A stretch of DNA of 42,969 nucleotides, taken from Clostridia bacterium. Lineage in GTDB: Bacteria; Bacillota; Clostridia; CAKSNL01; HGM11501. How positions within the stretch are numbered: position 1 is the first letter of the stretch; every line of letters begins with the position of its first letter. The position numbers and the translations under genes are program-made. This document shows, in pieces, positions 23,499 through 32,247 of this stretch. The stretch is taken from assembly GCA_900766735.1 (NCBI GenBank), contig CAAFWO010000039.1:1-42969 (forward strand). The letters are read 5' to 3'. The notes under the pieces are model-generated. The model had not been told where the DNA came from and searched no databases. It saw only the letters and a program-made list of their open reading frames with translations.

Positions 23499-23723
23499 TT
23501 ATTCCTGCGATTCGGGAAAAGGAATGTTCTCTCTTCTGCCGAACATCATATTATACTGCGGCATCGAAGCGCCCGGAAATGCGCCCGTCATAAAAGGGCA
23601 GGACATAAAAGGGCACATATTCTGCCCGTATGCGCCGGACATATATGTATTATAATACATGCACGGGCAGACGAAGGGCATTCTCGCGCCGGCGGTTTCC
23701 TTTTTTTCCGTATTTTCGTTCAT
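23499..23723 (-). CDS. small Met/Tyr/Cys/Pro-rich protein, possible spore-coat type
   Basis: The protein has 74 aa. ATG at 23,723 has a strong SD (TTAAGGAGG). After a charged N-terminus (MNENTEKKE), the centre is low-complexity: CPCMYYNTYMSGAYGQ, then MCPFMSCPFM and MPQYNMMFG. Four Cys, about ten Met, several Tyr and Pro and no membrane helix resemble small coat or exosporium-type peptides of spore formers, but I recognise no named family. Upstream, CATATTAT (about 23,754-23,761) could be a mother-cell-sigma -10, with no clear -35. It is a solo gene between terminators. The coat assignment is an inference from composition. Confidence 0.75.
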   Translation of the reverse strand: MNENTEKKETAGARMPFVCPCMYYNTYMSGAYGQNMCPFMSCPFMTGAFPGASMPQYNMMFGRRENIPFPESQE

Positions 23724-23763
23724 AGCAAGACCTCCTTAAAATAAGTCATGCTACATAATATGA

Positions 23764-23796
23764 AAAGAAGCGTAATTTTGTGAATTACGCTTCTTT
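23764..23796 (-). terminator. terminator of the lon-tatD operon
   Basis: The perfect 14-bp stem AAAGAAGCGTAATT/AATTACGCTTCTTT with a 5-base loop overlaps the tatD stop codon, followed by TTTTC on the minus strand. Confidence 0.85.
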
Positions 23797-24549
23797 AATG
23801 TCAAAAAACTTCATCGCGTTGTCATATGTTATTTTCAAAAGCCCGTCAGCCTCTTTTCCCAAAATCAGCCCCGCTCTTTCGGCAACATATTTTATGTTCG
23901 ATGAATCGTTCCTCTTCCCGCGCATCGGTTCGGGTGAAAGATAGGGCGCGTCCGTCTCAAACAAAAGCCGCTCTAAAGGAACGCTCGGGAGCATCTCCAC
24001 CGTCTTTTTATTGTTCTTGAACGTGAGCGTTCCGCCGACGCCGATGTACAGCCCGAGCTTTAACACCTCTCTGACCGATTCGACATTGCCCGAAAAGCAG
24101 TGCATGACCGCTTTTTTCGGCGTGTGCGCTTTCAGTATTTCAAGGCAATCCGAATACGCGTCCCTCTCGTGAATGATCAAGGGCAGTCCGAGCCTGTTTG
24201 AAAGCTCGATCTGTGCAATGAATATCTCCTTCTGGCGCTCTTTATTTTCCTTGGTGTAGTGATAGTCAAGGCCGACCTCGCCTATCGCTACGCATTTATC
24301 ATGCTTTGTCAGGCGCTCTATAGCCGAAATATCATCGCATTCGTCCACATTTTCCGGGTGAATGCCGACAGCGGCATATATAAAAGGAAACTTTTCGGAA
24401 AGCGCTATCGCCTTTTCGGACGATGTTACGTCGCATCCGCAGTTGACCGCCTTGGAAACGCCCTTTTCGGGAAGCGATAATAAAAGGCTGTCTCTGTCCG
24501 GCTCAAACGCTTCATCGTCATAGTGGGCGTGCGAGTCGAATATCATCAT
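23785..24549 (-). CDS. tatD: TatD family hydrolase (metal-dependent DNase)
   Basis: The protein has 254 aa with the TatD TIM-barrel metal motifs: FDSHAHYDDEAF (res 4-15), AVGIHPENVDE, AIGEVGLDYHY, LPLIIHERDA, AVMHCFSGN and FETDAPYLSPEPMRGKRN. Members are Mg-dependent nucleases acting on DNA ends or D-aminoacyl substrates; the exact substrate here is open. The ATG overlaps the metG stop by four bases. The order metG-tatD is common in Bacillota. Confidence 0.94.
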   Translation of the reverse strand: MMIFDSHAHYDDEAFEPDRDSLLLSLPEKGVSKAVNCGCDVTSSEKAIALSEKFPFIYAAVGIHPENVDECDDISAIERLTKHDKCVAIGEVGLDYHYTKENKERQKEIFIAQIELSNRLGLPLIIHERDAYSDCLEILKAHTPKKAVMHCFSGNVESVREVLKLGLYIGVGGTLTFKNNKKTVEMLPSVPLERLLFETDAPYLSPEPMRGKRNDSSNIKYVAERAGLILGKEADGLLKITYDNAMKFFDIKEA

Positions 24550-26465
24550 CCGACATCTGCTCCCGAAGAACTCTCTTTGTCGGTCGTCAAAATGTTGATC
24601 TCGCCCGACTCGCTCGTCGCAAGTATCATACCCTCGGACTCGATTCCGCGTATCTTCGCCTTCTTAAGGTTCGTGATGAGTATCACGGTCTTACCGACGA
24701 TCTCCTCCGGCGAATAGCTTTTCGCAATTCCGGAAACGACCGTGCGCCGCTCGTTCCCGAGCTCAACGGTGAGCTTTAAGAGCTTGTCCGCCTTTTCGAC
24801 CTTTTCCGCGGCGATGACCTTTGCTGTCTTTAACTTGATCTTTGCAAAATCGTCGATCGTGATCTCTGGCTCTTTTTCTTCCTCTTTCACTTCTTCCTTG
24901 CCGAAAATATCGTCAGACACTTCTTTTAAGGTCTTTTCCTCGTCAAGCCTTGCGAAAATGGGCTTCGCCTCGCCGACACTGACGCTTCTTCCCTTGTCAA
25001 ATTCCGTGATCGATCCATAGTCCGAATCCTTCGCGCCCGTGACCTCTAAGATAGTCTTTGCCGTTTCGGGCATGAACGGGCTGATCAGCACTCCGATAAA
25101 CCTTATAGCCTCCGAAAGGTTGTAAAGCACCGTCTGAAGGCGATCTTTCTTCGTCTCGTCCTTCGCCAAAACCCAGGGGAGCGTCTCGTCGATATACTTA
25201 TTGCTTCTTCTCGCAAGCGACAAAATTGCCTCCAGCGCGTCCGCAACCTTGAACTCCGCCATTTTTGCGGCCACTTCGCCTCTCGTCTTATTGCACTCTG
25301 CGATGAGGGACTCGTCAAACTCGTCCTCCTCGCCCTTATGGCAGACAGTGCCGCCGAAATATTTATTTATCATCGCGACGGTTCTTGTCACGAGGTTGCC
25401 GAGCGTATTTGCAAGGTCGGAATTATAGCGCGCGATAATGGTCTCGAGCGTTATCGTTCCGTCCGCCGCGAAGGGCATTTCGCGAAGAACATAGTACCTT
25501 ATCGCGTCCACCCCGAAGTGGCGGACAAGATCGTCGGCATACATAACGTTGCCCTTGGACTTACTCATCTTGTCTTCTCCGGACAATAGCCACGGATGGC
25601 CGAACACCTTTTCGGGAAGCGGCTCGCCGAGCGCCATTAACATGATCGGCCAATAGATTGTGTGGAAACGCAAAATATCCTTTCCGATGATGTGAACATT
25701 CGCCGGCCAGTATTTTTTATAGTTTTCGCCCTTACTGTCAACATCATAACCGAGCGCCGTGATGTAGTTTGAAAGTGCGTCGATCCAGACGTATATAACG
25801 TGCTTGTCATCAAATGTCACGGGGATTCCCCACTTAAACGAGGTTCTCGAAACGCAAAGATCCTGAAGACCGGGCTTTAAGAAATTGTTCACCATCTCGC
25901 GCTTTCTCGCCTCAGGCTGAATGAAATCGGGGTGCGACTCGATGTATTCCTCAAGCCTCTTTTGATATTTGCTCATCTTGAAGAAATACGCTTCCTCGTG
26001 CGTGCGCTTAAGAGGCCTTCCGCAGTCGGGGCAGATCCCGTCCGGCGCCTGAGTGTCCGTAAAGAACGACTCGCAGGGAACACAGTAGAGCCCTTCGTAT
26101 TTGCTCTTATAAATATCGCCCTGATCGTAGAACTTCTTAAATATCTTCTGAACCGCGGCAACATGATAGTCGTCTGTCGTTCTTATAAACTTGTCATAGC
26201 TTGCGCCCATAAGATCCCATATCTTTTTAATCTCGCCGGCAACCTTGTCGACATATGCCTTCGGGGTCACGCCCTCTTTTTCGGCGATCTCCTCGATCTT
26301 CTGGCCGTGCTCGTCAGTTCCCGTCAGGAAAAAAACGTCCTTCCCGATAAGGCGGTTAAAACGGGCTATCGCGTCCGTCAAAACGACCTCATAGGTGTTT
26401 CCGATGTGGGGCTTTCTCGATGTGTATGCTATCGCCGTGGTTATATAAAATTTTTCCTTTTCCAT
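24546..26465 (-). CDS. metG: methionine-tRNA ligase
   Basis: This class I synthetase charges tRNA-Met. It has 639 aa. HIGH motif is HIGN (about res 20-23), KMSKS intact (about 299). A zinc knuckle CVPC...CPDC lies at about 127-148. The anticodon-binding helical domain follows, then a C-terminal EMAP/Trbp111-type tRNA-binding and dimerisation domain (about 535-639; KTAKVIAAEKVEKADKLLKL). ATG at 26,465 is 5 bp after the tadA stop region with AGGACTG upstream. No T-box precedes it; it relies on the lon promoter or internal ones. Confidence 0.97.
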   Translation of the reverse strand: MEKEKFYITTAIAYTSRKPHIGNTYEVVLTDAIARFNRLIGKDVFFLTGTDEHGQKIEEIAEKEGVTPKAYVDKVAGEIKKIWDLMGASYDKFIRTTDDYHVAAVQKIFKKFYDQGDIYKSKYEGLYCVPCESFFTDTQAPDGICPDCGRPLKRTHEEAYFFKMSKYQKRLEEYIESHPDFIQPEARKREMVNNFLKPGLQDLCVSRTSFKWGIPVTFDDKHVIYVWIDALSNYITALGYDVDSKGENYKKYWPANVHIIGKDILRFHTIYWPIMLMALGEPLPEKVFGHPWLLSGEDKMSKSKGNVMYADDLVRHFGVDAIRYYVLREMPFAADGTITLETIIARYNSDLANTLGNLVTRTVAMINKYFGGTVCHKGEEDEFDESLIAECNKTRGEVAAKMAEFKVADALEAILSLARRSNKYIDETLPWVLAKDETKKDRLQTVLYNLSEAIRFIGVLISPFMPETAKTILEVTGAKDSDYGSITEFDKGRSVSVGEAKPIFARLDEEKTLKEVSDDIFGKEEVKEEEKEPEITIDDFAKIKLKTAKVIAAEKVEKADKLLKLTVELGNERRTVVSGIAKSYSPEEIVGKTVILITNLKKAKIRGIESEGMILATSESGEINILTTDKESSSGADVG

Positions 26466-26470
26466 TTATA

Positions 26471-26911
26471 TCAGTCCTTTCTTCGGTCTTTGAAAAATTC
26501 CGTGATAAGTCCTTCTCCCTGCGGAAGATATAGCCCTCCGCAAATGTTATAGTTTTTATTAAAAACATTCAACTGTCCGCCGCACGCGCCGGCTTCCCGG
26601 TCGAATGCGGAAAAGTAAATGTTTTTTATTCTTGCGTTCATGATCGCGCCGGCGCACATTATGCAGGGCTCTAACGTTACGATTATCGTCGCGTCAGAAA
26701 GCCGCCAGTCGCCCGTCTTTTTCGCCGCGCGCCTGATGGCCAGAATCTCGGCGTGATCGGTCGGGCACATATTTTTTTCGCGCTCGTTGTGGGCGAACGA
26801 TATTATCTCGCCCCCGGAAACGATAACCGCGCCGACCGGAACGTCCCCCTCTTTTTTCGCCTCTTCGGCCTCGGAAAAAGCAAGATCAAACGCTTCCTTC
26901 ACTGATACCAT
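26471..26911 (-). CDS. tadA: tRNA-specific adenosine deaminase
   Basis: TadA deaminates A34 to inosine in tRNA-Arg(ACG). It has 146 aa. The zinc/catalytic motifs are TDHAEILAI (HAE) and PCIMCAGAI (PCxxC). The C-terminal half has YNICGGLYLPQGEGLITEFF. ATG at 26,911 follows GGAGGTGC and lies 26 bp inside the end of engB, an out-of-frame overlap implying coupled translation. Confidence 0.95.
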   Translation of the reverse strand: MVSVKEAFDLAFSEAEEAKKEGDVPVGAVIVSGGEIISFAHNEREKNMCPTDHAEILAIRRAAKKTGDWRLSDATIIVTLEPCIMCAGAIMNARIKNIYFSAFDREAGACGGQLNVFNKNYNICGGLYLPQGEGLITEFFKDRRKD

Positions 26912-27479
26912 AAAGCACCTCCAGCGCCTCGGAAACTCCCGTGCCCTTCTCGGCCGAGAACGCGATCAATATGTCCTTATCGTCCATCTTCAAAGTGTCT
27001 GAGACTATGCAAAGATTTTTCTCGATCTCGCTTTTTTTCACCTTGTCCGCCTTGGTCGCGATGACGACGCACCCGTCCTGTCGGCTCTTAATAAAGTCAT
27101 ACATAGTGCAGTCATCAACCGAGGGCTTGTGCCTTAGGTCAACTATTAAAAACGTCGTCGTGAGGCTTTTGCGGTTATATAAATAGTGGTTGATCATCTC
27201 TGCCCACTTTGCCTTTTCCGCCTTGGAAGCCTCGGCATATCCGTAGCCCGGAAGGTCGACCAGCATCAGCTTATTGTCAATATTGTAAAAATTGAGCGTC
27301 GCGGTCTTGCCCGGCTTTGACGATGTGCGCGCAAGGTTTTTGCGGTTTAATATCTTGTTTATGAAGGACGACTTGCCCACGTTGGAGCGCCCGGCAAACG
27401 CAACCTCGGGAATATCCGTTTTGGGATACTGCTTTTCCGAAACCGCGCTTATCACGAGCGACGCGTTGTTAAGATTCAT
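26886..27479 (-). CDS. engB: ribosome biogenesis GTPase EngB/YsxC
   Basis: This small essential GTPase functions in 50S assembly. It has 197 aa from ATG at 27,479 (SD GGAG), which overlaps the lon stop as ATGA. The G motifs are G1 GRSNVGKSS, G3 DLPGYGYA, G4 TKADK. The characteristic YLYNRKSLTTTFLIVDLRHKP region is present. The pairing lon-engB is conserved in Bacillota. Confidence 0.95.
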   Translation of the reverse strand: MNLNNASLVISAVSEKQYPKTDIPEVAFAGRSNVGKSSFINKILNRKNLARTSSKPGKTATLNFYNIDNKLMLVDLPGYGYAEASKAEKAKWAEMINHYLYNRKSLTTTFLIVDLRHKPSVDDCTMYDFIKSRQDGCVVIATKADKVKKSEIEKNLCIVSDTLKMDDKDILIAFSAEKGTGVSEALEVLYGISEGSV

Positions 27480-29869
27480 ATTTTTTCTCCTTCGCACCTT
27501 AATCTGCCAGCGCTTTTATGGCCGCAAACCATTTTCATGTCCGTTCTTTTTTCACCGAGCGCATAAGAGAAAACCTCGTCCACGGTCTTCACCGGAATCA
27601 CCGTGATCTTCTCTTTTACCGCATCGTCGATCTTCACAAGGTCCTTTTTGTTCTTGTCCGGAATGATGACCGTCTTCGCTCCGGCGCGATATGCCGCGAG
27701 CATTTTCTCTTTAAGGCCGCCGATGGGCAAAACTCTGCCCGAAAGCGTGATCTCGCCCGTCATCGCAACGTCCGGCAATGCGGGAACTCCCTTTAATGCC
27801 GAAAGTATCGCCGTCGCCATCGTGATACCGGCGGAGGGCCCGTCCTTCGGCGTTGCGCCCTCGGGAAAGTGAATGTGAATATCCTTCTTTTTGTAAAAGT
27901 CCGGGGCGACCCCGAAATCCGGCGCCTTGCTTCTTATATAGCTGACCGCCGCCTTGGCAGACTCTTTCATAACGTCGCCCAGGCTTCCGGTAAGCTCAAG
28001 CTTGCCCGTTCCGTCCATCGCCAGAACCTCGACCGTCAGCGTCACTCCGCCGACTCTTGTCCACGCAAGCCCCGTCACGACTCCGGGAGGATTTTTCTTC
28101 TCCACAAGGTCCTTTTCATATTTGAGCGGCCCTAAAAAGTCCTCGATGTTTTTCTTTGTCACCGTCACGCTCTTTTTCTCGCCTTTGACGATTTTTGTCG
28201 CCGCTTTTCTCATCACCGTGCCGATCGTGCGCTCTAAGTTTCTGACCCCGGCCTCCGCCGTGTAGCACTCGATAATTTCTGCTATCACGCCTTCGCCGAA
28301 CCTGATCTCGGACTTTTTGAGCCCGTTTTCCTTCATCTGGCGCGGCACTAAATACCCTTCGGCAATTTTTTGTTTTTCCTCGTCGGTATAGCCCGAAAGC
28401 TCGATGACCTCAAGCCTGTCCAAAAGGGCGGGCGGGATCGTGTCCAAGCTGTTGGCCGTCGTCACAAACATAATCTTCGAAAGGTCATAGGGTAGCTCCA
28501 GATAATGGTCGCGGAACGCGTTATTCTGCGCGCTGTCCAAAACCTCGAGCATCGCGGACGCGGGATCGCCCTTGAAGTCCGACCCGAGCTTGTCGATCTC
28601 GTCTAACAATATCAACGCGTTTTTGCTCTTCGCTCTCGCGACGGCGCTGATTATCCTTCCCGGCATCGCGCCGACATAGGTCTTTCTGTGGCCTCTTATC
28701 TCCGCCTCATCGCGGACTCCGCCGAGACTCATTCTGACATACGGTCTTCCAGTCGCCTCGGCAACGGACTTCGCGATCGACGTTTTTCCCACACCGGGAG
28801 GGCCGAAAAGGCAAAGTATCGTGCCCTTGGCGTTACCGGCCAGCTTTCTCACCGCGAGATATTCGATTATTCTTTCCTTAACGTCCGAAAGACCGTAATG
28901 GTCGCGCTCTAAGATCTCCTCCGCCTTATTTATATCAGGCTCATTTATTTCCTCGTCCTTCCACGGAAGGGAAAATACAGTGTCTAACCACTGGCAGAGA
29001 ATGTAGTATTCGGGCGATGACGACGGCACTTCCCTGAGCTTTTTGATCTCCTTTTCGACCGTCTTTTTCTCCTCGCCCGAAAGGCCCGATTCGGCGAGCT
29101 TTTTTAAATATTCATCTTCCTCGCCGCCCTCTTCGCCGAGCTCTGTCCTGATCGCCTTAAGCTGTTCTCTTAAAAGATAGTCCTTCTGATTTTTGTCGAC
29201 CTGCTGTTTGGTGAGCTTTGCGATCTTTTCCTCGATCTCATAGACTCCGGCCTCGTCCTCCAATATCTCCGATACGCGGTAGACTCTCTCGCCGATGTCG
29301 GTCTCCTCCAATATCTCCTGCCTGTCGTCCACCTTGACAAAGACGTTCGCGGCAATAGTGTCCGCCATTCTGCCGGGGTCGTTTTTAAGCGACAGGTTGT
29401 TTATAACGTCGATATTGATCTGTCCGCTGATGTCCGAGATCTTTTTCAAAAGCGCATTGATCCTCATCACCAACGCGTCATAATCTTTTTCATAGCATTC
29501 CATCTTCTGCTCGGGAAGCACCTTGACGACCGACGTCAAAAATTCGTTCGATTCAAAATCTATCCCCAAAAGCTCGGCACGCTTTATGCCCTCAACAAGC
29601 ACCCTGATATTTCCGCCCGGCAGTTTCAAAAGCTGTTTTACCTTTGCGATACAGCCGATGTGATAAATATCGTTCTCTCTCGGCATCTCGACCGAAATGT
29701 CCTTCTGCGCGGTCAGAAAAACGAGCCTCTCCTCCGACTCCATAGCCGCCGACAGCGCCGCGACGGACGCTTTTCTCGCCACGTCAAAATGCAGAACCAT
29801 TTCGGGGAAAATGACAAGTCCCCTGACGGGAATAAGGGGCAAAGTATATTTCTTGCGTGTGTTTGCCAC
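27476..29869 (-). CDS. lon: ATP-dependent protease La (Lon)
   Basis: This cytoplasmic AAA+ serine protease degrades damaged and regulatory proteins. It has 797 aa. The N-terminal LON domain (about res 10-205) starts LPLIPVRGLVIFPEM. A coiled region follows, then the ATPase with Walker A GPPGVGKT (about 356) and Walker B ALILLDEIDKL. The C-terminal protease domain has catalytic Ser in PKDGPSAG (about 678) and Lys in GGLKEKMLAAYRAG (about 721). GTG start at 29,869 with AAGGAG 9 bp before it. The C-terminal extension RTDMKMVCGHKSAGRLRCEGEKI is unusual, with two Cys, and runs to the engB start. Confidence 0.97.
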   Translation of the reverse strand: MANTRKKYTLPLIPVRGLVIFPEMVLHFDVARKASVAALSAAMESEERLVFLTAQKDISVEMPRENDIYHIGCIAKVKQLLKLPGGNIRVLVEGIKRAELLGIDFESNEFLTSVVKVLPEQKMECYEKDYDALVMRINALLKKISDISGQINIDVINNLSLKNDPGRMADTIAANVFVKVDDRQEILEETDIGERVYRVSEILEDEAGVYEIEEKIAKLTKQQVDKNQKDYLLREQLKAIRTELGEEGGEEDEYLKKLAESGLSGEEKKTVEKEIKKLREVPSSSPEYYILCQWLDTVFSLPWKDEEINEPDINKAEEILERDHYGLSDVKERIIEYLAVRKLAGNAKGTILCLFGPPGVGKTSIAKSVAEATGRPYVRMSLGGVRDEAEIRGHRKTYVGAMPGRIISAVARAKSKNALILLDEIDKLGSDFKGDPASAMLEVLDSAQNNAFRDHYLELPYDLSKIMFVTTANSLDTIPPALLDRLEVIELSGYTDEEKQKIAEGYLVPRQMKENGLKKSEIRFGEGVIAEIIECYTAEAGVRNLERTIGTVMRKAATKIVKGEKKSVTVTKKNIEDFLGPLKYEKDLVEKKNPPGVVTGLAWTRVGGVTLTVEVLAMDGTGKLELTGSLGDVMKESAKAAVSYIRSKAPDFGVAPDFYKKKDIHIHFPEGATPKDGPSAGITMATAILSALKGVPALPDVAMTGEITLSGRVLPIGGLKEKMLAAYRAGAKTVIIPDKNKKDLVKIDDAVKEKITVIPVKTVDEVFSYALGEKRTDMKMVCGHKSAGRLRCEGEKI

Positions 29870-29895
29870 GGTATATCACTCCTTACTAAACTATT

Positions 29896-29924
29896 ATTAT
29901 ACAACATATACATTAATATTTCAA
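29896..29924 (-). promoter_or_regulatory. promoter of the lon-engB-tadA-metG-tatD operon
   Basis: TTGAAA (29,919-29,924), 17 bp, TATAAT (29,896-29,901) on the minus strand, close to the GTG start. No HAIR, CIRCE or CtsR operator seen. Confidence 0.8.
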
Positions 29925-29959
29925 GCAATAAATCAAAAAAAGCCTTCAATTAATATAAA

Positions 29960-29996
29960 TTAATAGTTTGTTAAGAATATTTAATAGTTTGTTAAG
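29960..29996 (+). promoter_or_regulatory. twin 16-bp direct repeats, candidate response-regulator site
   Basis: TTAATAGTTTGTTAAG occurs perfectly twice, at 29,960-29,975 and 29,981-29,996, 21 bp apart (two helical turns), with the second copy abutting the -35 at 29,997. Tandem direct repeats at this spacing directly upstream of a -35 are typical of OmpR/PhoB-family activators. No regulator gene is adjacent. Confidence 0.6.
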
Positions 29997-30025
29997 TTGA
30001 CTTGTTTTCCAATGTCTGCTATACT
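29997..30025 (+). promoter_or_regulatory. promoter of the secreted stalk-domain gene
   Basis: TTGACT (29,997-30,002), 17 bp, TATACT (30,020-30,025), then SD AGGAGGAG before ATG 30,051. Confidence 0.8.
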
Positions 30026-30050
30026 GAAGCTAAGAATAGGAGGAGATCTT

Positions 30051-31439
30051 ATGAACATCAAAAAGCTTTTACTCACTTCGGGCGCGGCCTTATTAATGCT
30101 CGGCGCGGCAAACGCATATGCCGCGGAAAAAGTCATCATTCCCGACTATGAATGCATTATCAACGATTCTGCGATTTACTACGCAGACTCTGAATATCCT
30201 TTGATTTCGTATCGTGACGTTACATATTTCCCGATGACCTATGACTATTGCCGCGCGTTGAATCTCGCTTCAAGCTGGGTCGACGGCAAAGGCCTTTTCA
30301 TCGCCTATGTTCCATTCGGAACGTATGACGCGCTCCCCGTTTACCCCACCGTTTCAAACACAAAGGTTAATGAGGCCGTCCTTCCCAAATATCCCATTTA
30401 CATCAACGGCAAAAAGATCGATAATTCGAAAGAGGATTATCCGCTCTTAAATTTCCGCGGAGTGACGTATTTCCCCATGACATACGACTACGCAACGAAA
30501 GAATTCAACTGGCAGACAAACTGGCAGACAGGGCGCTTTTCACTCTCCACGAATCCCGACTGGGCGGGCGTGGCGATATCGGTCGAGGAGACGCACCCGG
30601 ACTATGCCGTTATCGGCTATCACGAGGATCACCCGATCCATAATCCCGACGGCTCTGTAAGCTCCGGCGAGACGACCAGCACATATAAAAAGCTTAACTA
30701 TAAGACAGGCGAGATGACGGTGCTTACTGACTATAAAGCTCCGAAGCAGACCGGTGACTATAAGTCAGTCGAGCTTAAAATAGACAAGGAAAACAAAAAG
30801 GTATATTATAACGATTCTCTTCTTCCCGAGGTCAAGAGTTGCTTTGAGCAGAATGAGTCTGACTATAAGACCGCAGAGATCAGCGTAAAGGCCGGGATCC
30901 ACAAGGTAGGCGGCGTTGAATTTTTAGAGGTCGAGGACTTTTTCACCGGCTGGAAAGAGGACGGCTCGGGCTCAGGCACGAGAATGCAGTCTCTTTACCT
31001 TCTGGACGACGGCAAGCCCGTCTTCATCGGAAACTGGTTTATGATTGAGAATGCCGAAACGCTCGGAGAGAATAAATATTTCTCGCTCAGACAGTACGGG
31101 CAGACGGTGTTTATGCACCCCTTCTCGTCGCAGGAGCTTTATAAGTATTCCGGCGGCAAGTTAACGAATGTGACCGAGACATTTTCAGACTACGGCTCTG
31201 TCGCACTCCTGGGCAAGGCGGACGGAAAGCTTTATTTAAAGTGCGAGTGGTGCCCCGAGCGTATGGGCGAGTCGGCATATCACAATGTTTCGCCCGTGAA
31301 CGACGGATATTTCACCTATGACGGCGAGAATTTAACCAAGGTCGCAAACTTTGTTTATACCGATCACGACCTTTTCGGCGAAGGCGGCGAAATATACGGC
31401 GTGACGGACTGGAACGCATCGTTAATAAAAATCAAATAA
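30051..31439 (+). CDS. secreted protein with two stalk-domain-like repeats
   Basis: The protein has 462 aa. A clear signal peptide (KKLLLTSGAALLMLGAANAYAA, cleavage after about res 24) directs export. Two related blocks follow, about res 30-95 and 120-165: each has YPLIxxRxVTYFPMTYDYxxxL (first YPLISYRDVTYFPMTYDY, second YPLLNFRGVTYFPMTYDY), resembling the copper-amine-oxidase-N/stalk domains of Bacillota surface proteins. The remainder (about 180-460) looks like a beta-rich propeller with repeated 'L..Y.GG.L..V' phrases (LYKYSGGKLTNV, YFTYDGENLTKVANF). There is no LPXTG or membrane anchor. The role is unknown; the twin-repeat promoter suggests signal-controlled expression. Confidence 0.75.
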   Translation: MNIKKLLLTSGAALLMLGAANAYAAEKVIIPDYECIINDSAIYYADSEYPLISYRDVTYFPMTYDYCRALNLASSWVDGKGLFIAYVPFGTYDALPVYPTVSNTKVNEAVLPKYPIYINGKKIDNSKEDYPLLNFRGVTYFPMTYDYATKEFNWQTNWQTGRFSLSTNPDWAGVAISVEETHPDYAVIGYHEDHPIHNPDGSVSSGETTSTYKKLNYKTGEMTVLTDYKAPKQTGDYKSVELKIDKENKKVYYNDSLLPEVKSCFEQNESDYKTAEISVKAGIHKVGGVEFLEVEDFFTGWKEDGSGSGTRMQSLYLLDDGKPVFIGNWFMIENAETLGENKYFSLRQYGQTVFMHPFSSQELYKYSGGKLTNVTETFSDYGSVALLGKADGKLYLKCEWCPERMGESAYHNVSPVNDGYFTYDGENLTKVANFVYTDHDLFGEGGEIYGVTDWNASLIKIK

Positions 31440-31443
31440 TACG

Positions 31444-31473
31444 GGGCGGAGAAATTCTCCGCCCTATTTTTTT
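31444..31473 (+). terminator. terminator of the stalk-domain gene
   Basis: GGGCGGAGAA/TTCTCCGCCC with a one-base gap is followed by TATTTTTTT. It sits against the next promoter. Confidence 0.85.
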
Positions 31474-31474
31474 G

Positions 31475-31503
31475 TTGACATGCCTTTCTCATTATGATAA
31501 AAT
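31475..31503 (+). promoter_or_regulatory. promoter of the EEP-family gene
   Basis: Perfect TTGACA (31,475-31,480), 17 bp, TAAAAT (31,498-31,503), then SD AAGGAGG. Confidence 0.8.
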
Positions 31504-31528
31504 TATGTTGTTTTAAGGAGGCGGAAAT

Positions 31529-32227
31529 ATGAAAATAATGACATTTAACACCCAGCACTGCCAAAATTTCCGCTCGGGGAAGATCGATTTTGCCGTGATG
31601 GCGGACGCGATCAAAAAATGCGGAGCGGACATTGTCGGCTTAAACGAAATGCGCTCTCTCGGCAAGGATGCGGACTATAAGGACCAGACGGCCGAGCTTT
31701 CACGCCTTACCGGCATCGAAAATTATTACTTTGCAAAGGCGATCGACGTTTCGGGCCCCAATCCCTACGGAAACGCGCTTTTATCGAAATTCAAAATTTT
31801 AAGCGCCGAAAATATTATGATCCCCGACCCTCCTCCAAAGCCTGAAAACAGCCTATATGAAACGCGCTGTATCTTAAAGGCAAGGCTTGCGGGCGGCCTC
31901 ACCGTTTTAATCACGCATTTCGGGCTCAACAGCGATGAACAGGAAAACGCGGCCTTATCCGTATTAGAAAACCTCGAAAACGAACGTTGCATTTTAATGG
32001 GCGACTTTAACCTCACGCCCGAAAGCGCGCTTCTTGACCCAATCAGAGCCAAAATGACGGACGCTTCGTCTCTTTTTAAGACCCCTCTTTTAAGCTTTCC
32101 GTCCGATAAACCGGAAATCAAAATAGACTATATTTTCGTAACGCCGGATATTAAAGTGACCGGGGCGGATATTCCGGAGATAATAGTCTCCGACCACAGG
32201 CCGCACATCGCGTCCATTGAAATATAA
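31529..32227 (+). CDS. endonuclease/exonuclease/phosphatase family protein
   Basis: The protein has 232 aa and is cytoplasmic, without a signal peptide. EEP-fold metal motifs are visible: MTFNTQHCQNF (res 4-14, Asn), VGLNEMR (catalytic Glu), THFGLNSDEQ, LMGDFNLTP and terminal SDHRPHIASI (Asp-His pair). This fold covers DNA-repair nucleases, sphingomyelinase and sugar- or inositol-phosphate phosphatases; the short form without DNA-binding inserts fits a small-substrate phosphodiesterase. It is transcribed with the glycosyltransferase 20 bp downstream, hinting at glycan or lipid-linked metabolism (inference). Confidence 0.85.
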   Translation: MKIMTFNTQHCQNFRSGKIDFAVMADAIKKCGADIVGLNEMRSLGKDADYKDQTAELSRLTGIENYYFAKAIDVSGPNPYGNALLSKFKILSAENIMIPDPPPKPENSLYETRCILKARLAGGLTVLITHFGLNSDEQENAALSVLENLENERCILMGDFNLTPESALLDPIRAKMTDASSLFKTPLLSFPSDKPEIKIDYIFVTPDIKVTGADIPEIIVSDHRPHIASIEI

Positions 32228-32247
32228 ACATAGGGAGTTTTTTAGCT

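Noticed and set aside
29870..30050. Small open frames antisense to the lon 5' end
   Set aside because: A/T-rich chance frames without SD; the region is explained by two divergent promoters and the direct repeats.
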